Source of the DNA: Rhynochetos jubatus | Lineage: Eukaryota; Chordata; Aves; Eurypygiformes; Rhynochetidae | DNA length: 64,000 nucleotides | Direction of reading: 5' to 3' | Assembly: GCA_027574665.1 (NCBI GenBank) | Contig: CM050656.1 | Coordinates: forward strand, 10,739,501-10,803,500 | Shown here: one piece after another, positions 12,063-60,300 of the stretch | Numbering within the stretch: the stretch's first letter is position 1 | Layout of the letters: every line of letters begins with the position of its first letter | The notes under the pieces: generated by a model | What the model saw: only the letters and a program-made list of their open reading frames with translations | The model's database searches: none | Told to the model about the DNA's origin: nothing | Translations under genes and position numbers: made by a program

Positions 12063-12140
12063 TCGCCTGGTGCTAATTAAAGGAGGGATATATTTAGGCA
12101 CCCGGTTATCCCCCGCATTTAGCTTATTTTTAGCTTCCAG
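12063..12140. promoter_or_regulatory. AT-rich candidate regulatory element
   Basis: An AT-rich block with GCTAATTAAAG, GATATATTTAGGC and GGTTATCCC sits inside GC-rich sequence. The motifs resemble homeodomain, MEF2-like and Otx-like sites. It is inferred to be a conserved element from composition only. Confidence 0.3.
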
Positions 12141-13529
12141 GCTGCCAAGCTGGGGTGGTACATGGGGAAGGGCACGGCCGCAGGGCAGGATGGATCCATC
12201 CCCCACACTGAGGGCTGGGGGGGCAAGGGGGAACCGTGGCCCAAAGTCCTGGCTGGCGCTGAGCCTCCGTGGGAAGGAAACCTCTGTCCCCATCGGCTGG
12301 AAATGAGGAGGAAGCTTATTTTTTTACCAGAAAGGCAAGAAAACGGGTTTCAGGGAGCAACAGGAGCATCTCTGCCCATCCATGAGCCTTTGCCACCATC
12401 CTCATCCCCATATCCAGGGTTGGAAATGGCCTTTTTTGGCATCACCCAGCACAAAGCGCTGCTGTGTCCAGGGCAGCGGCAGCTCCCCTGTCCTGAGACC
12501 CATCCCTCCACGGTGGCACTGGCCTGGCAGCAGCACCACCAGTCTGGGATTTGCTCTGGGGTATGCTTTTTTGGGGTTTTCTTCCCCTTTCCGGTACGAA
12601 TTATTGCTCAGGTCGCTGCTGAGCTGAACTCCACACACCTCCTGGCTGCCGTGTTTCCCTGATGGAGCAGAGGGTGGGGAGGGGGAGTAAATCAAATTAA
12701 CAGGGTAATTAATGACCCAGGGCGTTGAAACCCAGCCGAAAGCCAAGCTGCTCCAGCTGCCCGGGGAAGAGGCTTCCCAGCAGCTGGGAGGTTTTGGGGC
12801 AGGGCAGGACTGCTGCCTGCAGCAGGTCTCACCTCCCGAGCCAAGGCACACGCAGGATTCCTCCTGGTCCCTGCAGCCTCCCGCCTCTCCCGCTTTGTTT
12901 CTGTTTCCCCCGTGCGAGCGGAAGACGCAGCAGCTTCTCCCCAGCTGTGCGGGGTCTCAGGCCCAGCTGTAAGGCAAGGCAGGATCCAGCACTCACACAA
13001 ATGAAGAGGTGGTGGCGAGTCAGCCTCTTCCCTCCCCTCCGAAGGGCTGCTGTGTCGGGCTGATGCTTCCAGTCCCGCCGACCCGATTCCCAATAGCTCC
13101 CAGCCCCATCCCCCAGGGTCAGCCCAGGATGAAGCTGGGGGGTGTCTGTTATGGGGCAGCACCCCAAAAGGCAGCTGCAACCCCTGCCACGAGCCAAGCT
13201 CAAGGACTAATATGTCCCCATGTCCCATCAGCAGCTCCAAGACCTGACGCTGCCGTGGGATTGCTGGTCACCGCGGAGCCGAGCCGCATCGGGGGGTGGC
13301 CCGTCAGGGAAAGCCTCCCCCAGAGCAGCGAGGCTGGGCAGGTCGGACTATCACTCAACAAGTTTCAGCTGGGAAAACCCCCAATTTGTTTCTTTCTTTC
13401 AACCCCCTGACTCCAGGAGCAGGTGCCCTGCGCCCTTGAGGCCGAGGCGAGCGGCCGGGGCCACGCAGGGCCAAGGGCTCCCATCGCCACGGCTGTGGCT
13501 CATCCCCGTTCCCCGCTGCCCGTCAGAAT

Positions 13530-13735
13530 TAGCCAGCAGGTTTATGATAATCATCAAATAACGCGTTCATTGACAGCCCGTCAGGCTGAGAAGACTGACT
13601 GAGCCCTCGTTTGCTGATTGCTAATTAGCTTAACATTCCTAATCCCTCATTAGCGACCATGAAGTAAGCTCTGAAATATGAGGTCAGCCCTAATCAGCGT
13701 TTAAAATATAAAGCCCAGTGGCACGTGATGAAGGT
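13530..13735. promoter_or_regulatory. AT-rich island dense in homeodomain-type sites (candidate enhancer)
   Basis: Within GC-rich flanks this block carries ATGATAATCATC, TTGACAG (Meis/TGIF-like), the perfect palindrome GCTAATTAGC at 13620-13629, CTAATCCC (bicoid/Otx-type TAATCC at 13640-13645), CATTAGCG, CTAATCAG at 13690-13697, and the E-box CACGTG at 13722-13727. No open frame fits. The density and abrupt composition change suggest a constrained noncoding element. Confidence 0.4.
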
Positions 13736-14281
13736 GGGAGAGAGGGGGGGGATGGCTGGGGGCCAGCCCCAAGGGCTTCCATGGTCAGGGGGAACGAGGC
13801 TGCACAGGGCAGAGCCAGACACGAAGGGTTAAACCCTGTGGGGCCACGGACATCTGCACATCACAAATAGCCCCAGCACTGGGTGCACAGCCCGGCTCCA
13901 GGCCATGAGTTCGGGGTGGCAGCACCTGGACGTTCCAGGTCCCTCTCGAGTCCCAGTTCCTTGCTGTGCCTGGCTGGTTGTCACCCCCCGGGGCTCACAG
14001 CACCCCTCTGCCACACCGAAACCTCTCGCTTTGCTCCCCACAACCAGGCTTTCCCGGCTGGAAAGCCCCGGGCGGACCACACAGCCCTGCCTGCAGGGTG
14101 TGGGGGCTTGGAGCTGCTGCCAGGGGGGCAGACCCAGAGGTCTAGGCAAGGGGACGCGAACTGCCCCATGGCTGCAGGGCACAGGCACCACCAGCCCCAC
14201 TGGGCCAGGCAAGGCCGGAGCAGAGAAGACGCCAGGCAGGGGCAGAGGGGCAAAGCCCCAGTTTGAAGCCAATACAATGGA

Positions 14282-14287
14282 TTTATT
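14282..14287 (-). terminator. Isolated minus-strand AATAAA in GC-rich sequence
   Basis: On the minus strand AAAAATAAATCC is followed by attgtattgg. No coding exon is recognisable upstream (14300-15850), so a noncoding transcript end or a chance match are both possible. Confidence 0.2.
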
Positions 14288-15135
14288 TTTTACTGCACAC
14301 AAAGGCAGAATAAACCCGTCCTCCTGCGCCGCTGGCAGGCAACACCGGGCACCACCTGCCCAGTCACAGCATTTCAGGTCCAGCCTCTCTCCAAACCAAA
14401 CGGGAATCACTGCCTCCCAACCCAGTTCCCCTCTTGGCTGCACCCAGCACCGGGACCGGGGTCCAAAATCGCCCGCGTCGCTCTCCTGGCAGCCTGGCTG
14501 CGGGAAACAGCCCGGAATCGCCCCAAACTCACCTGAAGTCAGAGCTGCAAGCTCCCAGGAGCATCCTGCGGGGCAGCGGGAGAGCACAAACCCTCCCGGC
14601 CCCGGGGATGTGCCCCTCGCTCAGCCCAACCCTGAAGGATGCTACCGCAAAATCTCCCGTGGGGCGACCCTTTCCCCCCCCAGCAAGGGCAGCCCAGCCC
14701 TCCCGCACCACACACCATCTACCGCTGTTGTCAAGAGGCCCCAAGAAGGGGGACAAGCCCCGCTGCCCCCCACCCGCAGGGCACAGCAAGTGCCTCTGCT
14801 GCAGATGCCAGATTTGGATGGGGCCACGGGTGTCCCTTCGGTGCGCCCGACAGCAATTCCAGCTGCAGTTTCCAGGAAAAGGCAGGCTGTCAGCAGCAGA
14901 TTGCTTCGGCTTTCCCCCTAATCCCCATCTTTGAAATTCCAGGTGAGCTGCAGGCAGCCCGGCAGCAGGACCTCAGCCGGGGTCTCGCTCGCACCCTCTG
15001 ACCCTGGGGGAAGGAGCCACGTCTCGGTGTCAGTGTCGGGGCACGGCGCCGAGGCGCTGGGCTGCCCTCACCCAGGAGGAAAACAGCCCTTATTTGCTGG
15101 AGCTTAATCCTCGGGGAGAATAAACTGCTGCGGAC

Positions 15136-15180
15136 TGAGAGCCATTTGGCTCTCACGCTTTAAGGCTAGTAAGCCTTAAA
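15136..15180 (+). other. Two adjacent perfect stem-loops
   Basis: The first hairpin pairs TGAGAGCC with GGCTCTCA around an ATTT loop (15136-15155). The second pairs TTTAAGGCT with AGCCTTAAA around an AGTA loop (15159-15180). Three bases separate them, and an AATAAA lies just upstream at 15119-15124. Function is unknown. Confidence 0.7.
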
Positions 15181-15359
15181 AAAGGAGAAAGCCAGGATGT
15201 CCCCATGAAGATGTAATTTGAAAAGCTCTGGTCCCCACAGCTCTGCTCGTCCCCAAGGAGCAGGAGCAGAGCGATCCTCCCACCCCAGCCCCGACCTCCC
15301 CGTGCCGATGGAGCGTGGGCTCCGCCAGCCCCTGCTCTGCAGCGGATCCCTGCACGGAG

Positions 15360-15615
15360 CCCCCGGCCGCGGGAGCTGCCAGCCTTGCCCGGCCAAAGGC
15401 TGTTCTGTCCGACGCCGCAGGAGATGCTCCGGCCCCTCGGCTGGGGGCTCCGCACCCCCCACCCCTCCGAGCCGCGCTGTCCCCCTGCGTGGGCAGGAGC
15501 GTCACTCACCAACCGACGTCAGCGGTGACGAGCGGCGGCGCGGCGAGAGGCTCCGGCAGACACGTCCGATCCCCTACGGACAGAGCGCTGCTTCGCCCCA
15601 GATTTCTGCTCCGCG
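15360..15615. promoter_or_regulatory. CpG-rich stretch with CRE-like site
   Basis: CpG dinucleotides are frequent and a CGACGTCAGC motif (CRE-like) is followed by GTGACGAGCGGCGGCGCGGCG. It may be a CpG island or promoter. No gene start could be tied to it on either strand. Confidence 0.35.
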
Positions 15616-15846
15616 GCTTCTCCGGAGCACGGAGACACGGGATATTTTGAGCATTCTTGGCAGCAGCGAACGAGGCTGAGTGTGACTCCCCAGACACCAG
15701 CATGGCTCCAGCTCTTCGTTTCCAAGGGCAGGAATAAGCCTTTCCCATGCGGAGAGCGCACACCGGCAGGTGTTAAGAGCAGAGGGATGTTTCTGGAAAG
15801 GTTTTGGGTAGTTTATCAACAGGGCAGCCTAGATAACTGCGTGCAC

Positions 15847-16306
15847 AAGGGAGCGAGCCCAGAGGAGGCCATGGAGATGCTCCGAGGGCTGGAGCCCCTC
15901 TCCCACGGGGACAGGCTGGGAGAGTTGGGGGTGATCAGCCTGGAGAAGAGAAGGCTCCGGGGAGACCTTACAGCACCTTCCAGTGCCTGAAGGGGCTGAC
16001 AAGGAAGTTGGGGGGGACTTTTTACAAGGGCCTGTAGTGACAGGACAAGGGGAAATGGGTTTAAACTGAAAGCCGGGAGATTTAGATTGGATATCAGGAA
16101 GAAATTCTTCCCAGAGAGGGTGGGGAGGCACTGGGACAGGTTGCCCAGAGAAGCTGTGGGTGCCCCAGCCCTGGAAGTGTCCAAGGCCAGGCTGGATGAG
16201 GCTTGGAGCAACCTGGGCTAGTGGAGGGTGTCCCTGCCCCTGGCAGGGAGGGTGGGTCTGGATGGGCTTTAAGGTCCCTTCCAACCCAAACCATTCCGTG
16301 GTTCTT
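15847..16306 (+). mobile_element. CR1 LINE 3' fragment
   Basis: The segment follows the 3' end of avian CR1 in sense orientation: a CTGGAGCCCCTCTCCCA-type start, GGGTTTAAACTGAAAGC, TTAGATTGGATATCAGGAAG, AGGTTGCCCAGAGAAGC and the terminal CTTCCAACCCAAACCATTCC. It is 5'-truncated, as usual for CR1, and codes for nothing intact. Confidence 0.9.
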
Positions 16307-16597
16307 TGACCCTGCGCTAGCAAGGACACGGGACACTGAAGCGACTCAGGGTGGAGGATGGCAAATTCTGGGCTTGAGCTCCAGAGAGAAAAGCTTTGGC
16401 TTAGCCACAGATCCAGCCCACGGGGCAGCAAATCCCAAACAGCCTGGCAGATTTACGCTGACACCTCCGACACCGGGACGCTGCAGGCCGTTTTCTGCCC
16501 CGTATCAGCCGGTCGAGCCGGCAGGACTGACGGCCCAGCCCCCCCCGGGTGCTGCAGGACAAGGGGAGAGCGGACAAGAGACACACACGAGGTTGAA

Positions 16598-16603
16598 TTT
16601 ATT
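16598..16603 (-). terminator. Candidate distal poly(A) signal AATAAA (minus strand)
   Basis: On the minus strand AATAAA is preceded by 17 T residues and followed within 10-25 bases by a GT-rich stretch (cgtgtgtgtctcttgtc). This is the classical layout of a cleavage site, which would lie near 16575-16585. It is the best-formed minus-strand 3'-end signal below the MAST2 stop. Confidence 0.5.
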
Positions 16604-18270
16604 AAAAAAAAAAAAAAAAACAAAACCAAAATTATTTATTTTGGAGGAGGATTTGAACATCGACATGCAGGTACAACATGAATAAAAAGTATTGCACCGC
16701 TATTATGTGGCAATTGTTCAAGTTTCTAAAAACACAGAGATTCCACACTTTCTCTTCTCTAGCTAAGTGCTGAGTGACACAGCTCGGCGGAGCCCGGCTC
16801 AGGAGGCGCTCGCGCAGCCGCCCGCGTACGGTCATCGAACACAACGTAAACACACACCGCGGTCAGACCTTCTACTAGAAGTACAGAATCATCCTTCACA
16901 TCCAGTAAGAGAAAACCAGAGAAAGACTTTATCCTTCCCCCCACCCCGCGGAAGAAAAAGAAACCAAATATTAAAAATACTCCAAATCACACCTTAATGC
17001 GAGCGTGGCAACCAAAACCCCCGCTCACTCCTACCCCGCCCCGGCGAGCGCGCTCCGGTCGATTAGCGGCCACAGGCCTCTGACGTTCGGGCCCAGGAGC
17101 GGCCGTTACAACGCTGAAGTCTAATATTTACAATAAATATCATCCGTTTCTCTTAGTTCGCAACGGGAAGAGACCAAGGGAAAAATGACACTGCAACGAG
17201 GCGCGGGGCGGGAACGCGCCGGCTGGATGCGGGAGCAGAGCGGAGCTGGGAACGGCTTCGACGCCGTCGTCCCCAAACGGACGAGGAGCAGGAGACGCAT
17301 CCAAGCCGAGGGAGGGGCAGCGGGAAAGCAGAGGGAAAGCAGCGTATTCGGATGGTCACACGCACGGCTCATTCAGCAGACGCGCGCCCGCAACTTCCAC
17401 CTCCCGCCGGCCTGACCCGGGGTTATCTACGCAGGCCAAGTTCTCGCCCTGCCCAACGCTTCGCTCGGGGCCCGCGGGTCCGATCCCGCGCCAGGGAACA
17501 CGCTCCCGCTCTTCACACACCGCTTTTCCAACACCTCATTCCGCCCCGACGCGTCTTGCAAGCTTATCCGAGAAGGTATTGAAGGGGTTCTTGGCAGAGC
17601 CGCGAGCAGCCTTGGCGCGCCTGCCCGGTTTGTTATCAGACGTTTACGCAAGAGTCTCTCTGCCCGAACGTTTTGCTAAGGCGCACCACATCCGCCTGGC
17701 AGAAGGTGGAACCGGGATGCTGGGGCACCTGGCACACCGAGGGGAACTGCAGGGCTGACCGGGAGCGGGGGATGCAGGGCTTCGCTAGGATGCTCTCCTG
17801 GTAACGCTGTTCGGCTTCCCAAACAGCCGGGTTTTTTTAATTGCACTGATCACTTTCTGTACCGTAGCTACAGAGGAGGGGATGAAACACCTGCCTCACC
17901 TCCTCTTCAGCCAAAAGCAGCCGAAGCTGTGACACAGCGTGGTTTTTTCACTTCTCTTTTTGTACACAGAAAGGGCAAGTCTGCACTTCAGCGCTGGAAC
18001 CTTGGTGCCTTCGGGAGCTCCATCCCAGCCTGCGTGGGACGAGCCAGGTTACCCAGCCCCCTCTCCCAAGAGCGCTGGGAGGGGGGGCGGGGGTGTCCCC
18101 TTAGGCTTTCAAAGGCAGAGCCCTTCGTGGATGCGCCAGGAGCGCACTAACAGAAGCATCTGTGTCACCGCAAGAAGGGGGACCTGCCACCCGGGGGACA
18201 GCCAGGTCGGACCACGTCCTCAGGCGACGCTGGGCTCACTAGGCTGGTACCAGAGACTTCACTTCACCAA

Positions 18271-18638
18271 GGTTAGGTGCTCTCAGGAGATAAGCTTGAG
18301 GCTTGTACCACAGCCTCGGGATTCCGAATCCATTTTTCACTGTTCCCATCCATGTTATCATAATCTGTACTGCCAATCGGACCTGTTAGTGGATCAACCC
18401 ATCGGGGAGAAAACCAGCCAGGGAAGTACCGGATCCTGCCAAGTCTGTTCCTTGCTATTGCTCCAAATGAGCACAGAACGATGCCCATCGACAAGAGTGC
18501 TTGAGAGGCTGGAGATACCCAGGACCCTGACCAGGCAGTGGAAATACTGTGGTTTGTAATTGCCAACCGAGTGGATATGAGTAGCCTGTGAATTCCAGGG
18601 AAAAGAGGAGAGCCAGTGCAGCAGGCTCTGCCCTCCAT
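18271..18638 (-). CDS. Possible small membrane-protein reading frame (unrecognised)
   Basis: A minus-strand open frame of about 121 codons lies within the region downstream of MAST2. Its latter part is unusually protein-like: SQALLSMGIVLCSFGAIA could be one membrane segment, followed by RNRLGRIRYFPGWFSPRWVD and an acidic tail (STDYDNMDGNSEKW). An AG at about 18551 could be an acceptor giving an exon of about 280 bases. I do not recognise the family. An AATAAA lies about 20 bases upstream of the first ATG, which argues against a simple gene start. It may be a chance frame in a 3' UTR. Confidence 0.25.
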
Positions 18639-19746
18639 ACCGTCACAGCACGATTTATTAACGTGTTATCTGGGAGCGTTGAGGCTTTGGTTAGTGTATT
18701 AACAACACCGTACGTGTTCACACAGACACACGGAGTAAACACTCATTTAAACATGTTAAAAAAACCAAACAACCTCAAACCAAAACTTGGTCCAGAAATG
18801 AAATCCAAGCAGCCAAAATCAAGTATATGACAGGGGGAAACAACGGTTGTACAGAAAGAAGCAGGCTGAGATTCCAGAGACTTTTGTGATTTGTGGATTG
18901 AGCTGTACTCAAGTCGAAGGGGAAAATATATTCCTATATAAAAACGTATCAGCTTTTAGGGGAAGGGAATCAAAACTTCAAGTTCAGAAAAAGCCACGAC
19001 TACGAAGAAGGTGGCAGCGGTGTAATGAAACCGGACCAACACAGGCGGGTTTTAGCTTGTAATACTGTTGCACAGTCATTCTGCTTCTAACAGAGTAAGC
19101 CAGTGAGCAGGATAACTAGACCTTGCGGGTGGATCCGCAGGGAGACACACTCAGACAAGACTAGAATAAAAGCTGAGCACAATCTGGGACGAATGACGGG
19201 AGCGTTCATTGAGAGGAACCTTTAATTGGATGAAGAAATGGCTTACAGTGCTGTAGGTATCACCACTCGAGACGTTTATTGGTGTATTGTTATCGATCTA
19301 ATCCTCGGCAAAGAGCACTGTTACCCAGAGTCGGTCACGCTTAAAGCAAAGCAATGGCTAAACCTAAGAGCAAAGAGTAGTTTTGTAACGGAAAGTGACC
19401 TCAGCAGTGGAAATGATGTAGCTATCAAAGCTGAAATCTTAAAATATCACATGTGTGTTGAAGTCTGCTTGCAGTTTGTCCACAGAACTCGAGGAGTCAG
19501 AACTCTTTGTAGGTTTTTTTGGTTTTAAAATGGGCAGATTCAGAAAACTCAGCAGGTTTCCCAAGCCCCAATTCAGAAATGTTAAGGAACACCGTAAAAC
19601 CCCTACCTAGTTAGACTCACCAAGAGAAGGGCAAGTCTCCAAAGGCCATTTATCATCGAGATAACTTTGCCCAAGACATACTGGAGAACACGCGACTACA
19701 AATTTCTCTACTTTAAAACCTACGAGGCACCCCTTTCCTGGGGTCG

Positions 19747-19752
19747 TTTATT
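19747..19752 (-). terminator. Candidate proximal poly(A) signal AATAAA (minus strand)
   Basis: This is the first canonical minus-strand AATAAA downstream of the MAST2 stop and would give a 3' UTR of about 850 bases. The sequence after it (cgaccccaggaaaggggtgcc) is only mildly G/T-rich, so the site could be weak. Confidence 0.4.
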
Positions 19753-20582
19753 TGGAGGCAGGGCAAGTTATGAATTGAAGCCAGAGAAAGAGAGGTTAAA
19801 ACACCACTAAAATTTAAAAAACAGAGGGAAAAGTTGCCACGTGTCCCATAAAGGGTAAATAAAAACGATCTCCCAAAAACCAGCTCACGGGTTGGGGATT
19901 TCCCTTTCTGATAACTCACTGAAAAGTACTTTTACTTGCTTTAAAGAGAAGACCGGGATCTCTCTCTGTCCGGCCGAGCCCCTTGCCTCCGTATCCTCGA
20001 AGGATGCGCGCAGGAGTGCGGATGCCCGCGGGGACAAAGAGGTCTTCCTCGCACCGAAGAGGGTTCGTAGCTCCAGAGTAACTTGGGGACAAGACAGTCG
20101 TTTTTTTCTCCTTGCCAAAGGACATCAGATTGTCAATTCAAAGAAAACGACTTGAAATTTGTGAGTTTCAATGGCATTTCAAAGAGAAGGTTGAAAAGCA
20201 GAAATTTAGAAGCAAGCTGCCTTTTTTTTGGACTCAGAATTTTTGGGGATCTCAAATAAACGCAGGATTAGAGGGAAGAGCACCGCAGGCCCTAAACTCA
20301 GGCAAAACAAAAGGTCTGGACAAAAAAATAAAACCCAAACAACTGTTTCTTAAGCCCTGCTTTAAAGATACCCTGTTCTAAAGAGACCTCAAACAGCAAG
20401 CATTACTGTGTACAAAAATAGAATAGCAAGGATGAAAAAACACAAAAAACAGTATGAAAAAAACCCTCCCAAAAATAGATGTACACAAGTTCTATTTTAT
20501 ATTAGTGTATATTACAAAATTCAAACATGCAGTCTCTAGGTTGAACGCTGAATGCTCCAGTCCACCTGTGCCAGGGATGCTG

Positions 20583-57321
<36,739 letters not shown>

Positions 57322-60300
57322 CTAGAGGAAAAAAGAAAGTATGTTATCATTCACAGATATCACATCAAAACCCTGCAAAATCTAGTGCTGGTCACAACAC
57401 TGCGGCGCTGACCGCAGCCTTTCCAAAGCTTTGACTTCGCTTCGGTAACAGGTGGGTGCTGACCTTCAGAGAAAACCCTATCAAGCAATGGCAACCTACA
57501 GCCCCCTCCCCGGTTAACTCATCTGAAAACTGCTAACACTCCCGTCTGCAGGTGAACTCGGGCAGAAACCCACCAACTTTCAGTGAATGCAAGCCCTAAT
57601 ATAAAAGCACGTAAAAAAATCGGTGCATTTCTTGCAGGTACATCGTATTTCCCTCGTTCTCCTACTGCCCTCCAAGGTAGCGGCAGCTGCCCTGCCCAGG
57701 AAGAAATCACTATTGTTTCTGGGGTCTCTAGTGCCAGAATGGAGCAGAGAAAAATGAAACAAAGGATTTGGGATTATTTGCTTTGCCTGAAGAATACCAC
57801 GCTACAGGAGGGATGGATGAGCAGTGTTATTCAGCTAAATCTTATATATAAATACCACAAGCAATAGGAACAAAATACTTTTGGGAAAACTGGGCTCCCC
57901 TGAGGCATGTTACGCCATGGATGCCTAGGTTAGCAAGCGACTTCGAGGCACACCAAAAACCAGGACACTAAATCTCGACAAATTGCATTTATATTGATGT
58001 TTGGGTATTTTGGGTTTTTTTTTACAGAAGAGTTGCATCTCATTTCATCACATCTGAGGGTATGCGCTGCTCTGACTCACTCTGCCACTGAGGACAGAGT
58101 GAGGTAATGCGGACAAATCCCCAGCTACAGGATCGCCTACGGCATCTCATTTCTCTGGTTACCTTGTTTTAATGTTCCACACAAGCAAGGGCTTCAATTA
58201 TTTGGTATCTTATGTGATCATTTGTGATTTTAAGAGTACTACATATTGCTAAAAATATTTTCTCTCTGTCAGAAAACAGAATTTTATCTCGAATGAGTTC
58301 AAACATTCTAAACCTTCTTGGGAAGGGTGAAATGAATCTCTCTAAATGGAATACATGCATTTTAAACTCGAATGCGTTACAGTTCCTACCTTGCTGCTAA
58401 CCTATTTAAAGGAAGAAACATTCTTTGGGGAACATATATTTACAATTCAAAGAAAATTTAACTCACTGGCTCACAGAATATAGCAATACCAATCTCTCTT
58501 CATGCCTGGCCCTGAAATTCCATGAATTACATTGTGTCTTGTTTTTATTAAGGTTTATCCCTCAGCTTGGGAAAACATACTTCAGATTAAATCTCTCACC
58601 GAATCCTTATGTTAAATAAGAAAAAATGATTTGGATGTTTTGGATACCAGGTAAAAATGCATTTTCATCAACTTATTTTGAAGAAAATACATCCTTTAGC
58701 GTTGTAGATAGCTACTTTTAATCAAGGAAAAAATTCTTTAAAAAGAAATTACGTTTATATTCGTACGTAATGTATGACATAATAAAAAGAAGGATAAGAA
58801 CATTTAAATTTCAGACTTGGAAGCAAATTCCTCCACACATCCAGCCTGCTATCTTTATCCTTTTATCTCGAATACCAAACACACTGACACAAACACTTGT
58901 TTACTGGCAGTTTATCTGGAGCTGAAGAACTTGGTGAACATAATTACTGAAGAATTTATTTTCCCATAATGTATTACTTCTCTGTGTGATTTAAGTGAGG
59001 TATTAATTACAAGGCTATATAAGCCCTTCAATGCCAATGACAGAAATAAGGAGGCACACACATACTTCCGATTAACACTAAAGCAGTCCTTCTGAAGTCT
59101 GTGCATGTTAAGTATTTGCTGTCTTAGGGCTACAATAAACCAAGGGGTTTTGTCCTTTGCTTTCAAGGCACTTTTATTCATATGGATGCAAGAAATCAAG
59201 AGCTATACAAAAATCATGCTACTCAAGATGTCCTGCCAGCAAACGTAGCGTTTTCTTAAGGAGAACCACAGCGATACAGGAGTTTATTGGGTTTGCTTTT
59301 GGTTTTTATGATTCTGAAACAAAGTAATTCTTATTTTCTCTGCACAAGCATCTAGTGTTTGGCAAGAAAGTAAATGCTTTTAATCCCTCAGCTTCCTTGA
59401 GCATCGGCAGCTTTGTCTCTCAGCTTTGGAAGCTGATTACTACCACTTATTCCCACGCAGAATATTGAAACGACTCTGGATAGAACCTGGGATCAAGGTT
59501 CAAACTGCTATTCTAAATTAAATTTGCCCAATATAACAAGTCATATTAAACATCTAGCTGACAATAGCAATGCTGGAACATAATATTCTGCACCATAATT
59601 TTTTATGTTGATGCTTAGCCTGGGAAACTATGGAAATAATGAGATGGATAAGTGACTAACTAACCAAGGGCTAGCTGCCAGGCACTGCTGGTTACTGTAC
59701 AGCACCTCTGAGACACAACCAGATGAAAACAGAAACCAGGACTGGGCAGATCGCTGAATGCCACCAAGGGAGAACATAAGGGAAGTTAGAAAAAAAAAAA
59801 AAAAGAAAAAAAAAAAGGATTTTAATACATTTTATTGGCATGACAGCCTTTCAAATGCAAAAGCTTCACACATCTCTCTCTAGCACCAAAAATTTCACAT
59901 ACAGAGCTAAACCAGTCTAACATTTCAAGCCTCAGAAAGGAACAGATTACTTTCTGTAAAACACAGGACACACTGTGCACGTGCAGAACATGTTAAGACA
60001 AAAAGCAGACTGCTTCTCCCTTCTTGGTGCAGATAGGTAGGTCAAAGAAATCATTATTGCTGGTGAGTTTTTCATTTCAGCAGAGCAGACATTAGAAGAA
60101 TAGTATCTGTCCCCCTAAGCTTAATGGCAGAATGAAAAACTACCCTCTCTTTTCCCCTTCTTCTCCCTCACTCTGCTTTATGAAACGATGTGGTCGTAGA
60201 CTTTCAGTGACATCTATCTCCCACAAAGGTTTCCAGCCTTCAGCTTGTCAAAACTCATGTGTCTTTATCTGATGCTAGAAAGTGAAAATAGCTTACAGAC

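Larger units (their letters stand above)
16580..20582 (-). other. Candidate MAST2 3' UTR / minus-strand downstream transcribed region
   Basis: No further coding exon follows the MAST2 stop. The region has moderate GC and several minus-strand poly(A) signals: a weak overlapping AATATA/TATAAA at 20496-20501, AATAAA at 19747-19752, others near 19275 and 18653, and AATAAA at 16598-16603 behind a T17 run and followed by a GT-rich stretch. A Pumilio-type UGUAAAUA lies at 17125-17132 on the minus strand. A 4-kb UTR is longer than I recall for human MAST2, so a short UTR plus a separate transcript is also possible. A CpG-rich part lies at about 16990-17640. Confidence 0.45.

Noticed and set aside
13829..14921. 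Long frames on both strands (252 codons minus, 338 codons plus)
   Set aside because: Mutually overlapping GC-driven frames with no motif. The plus frame runs through an AT-rich spot without any exon-like change.
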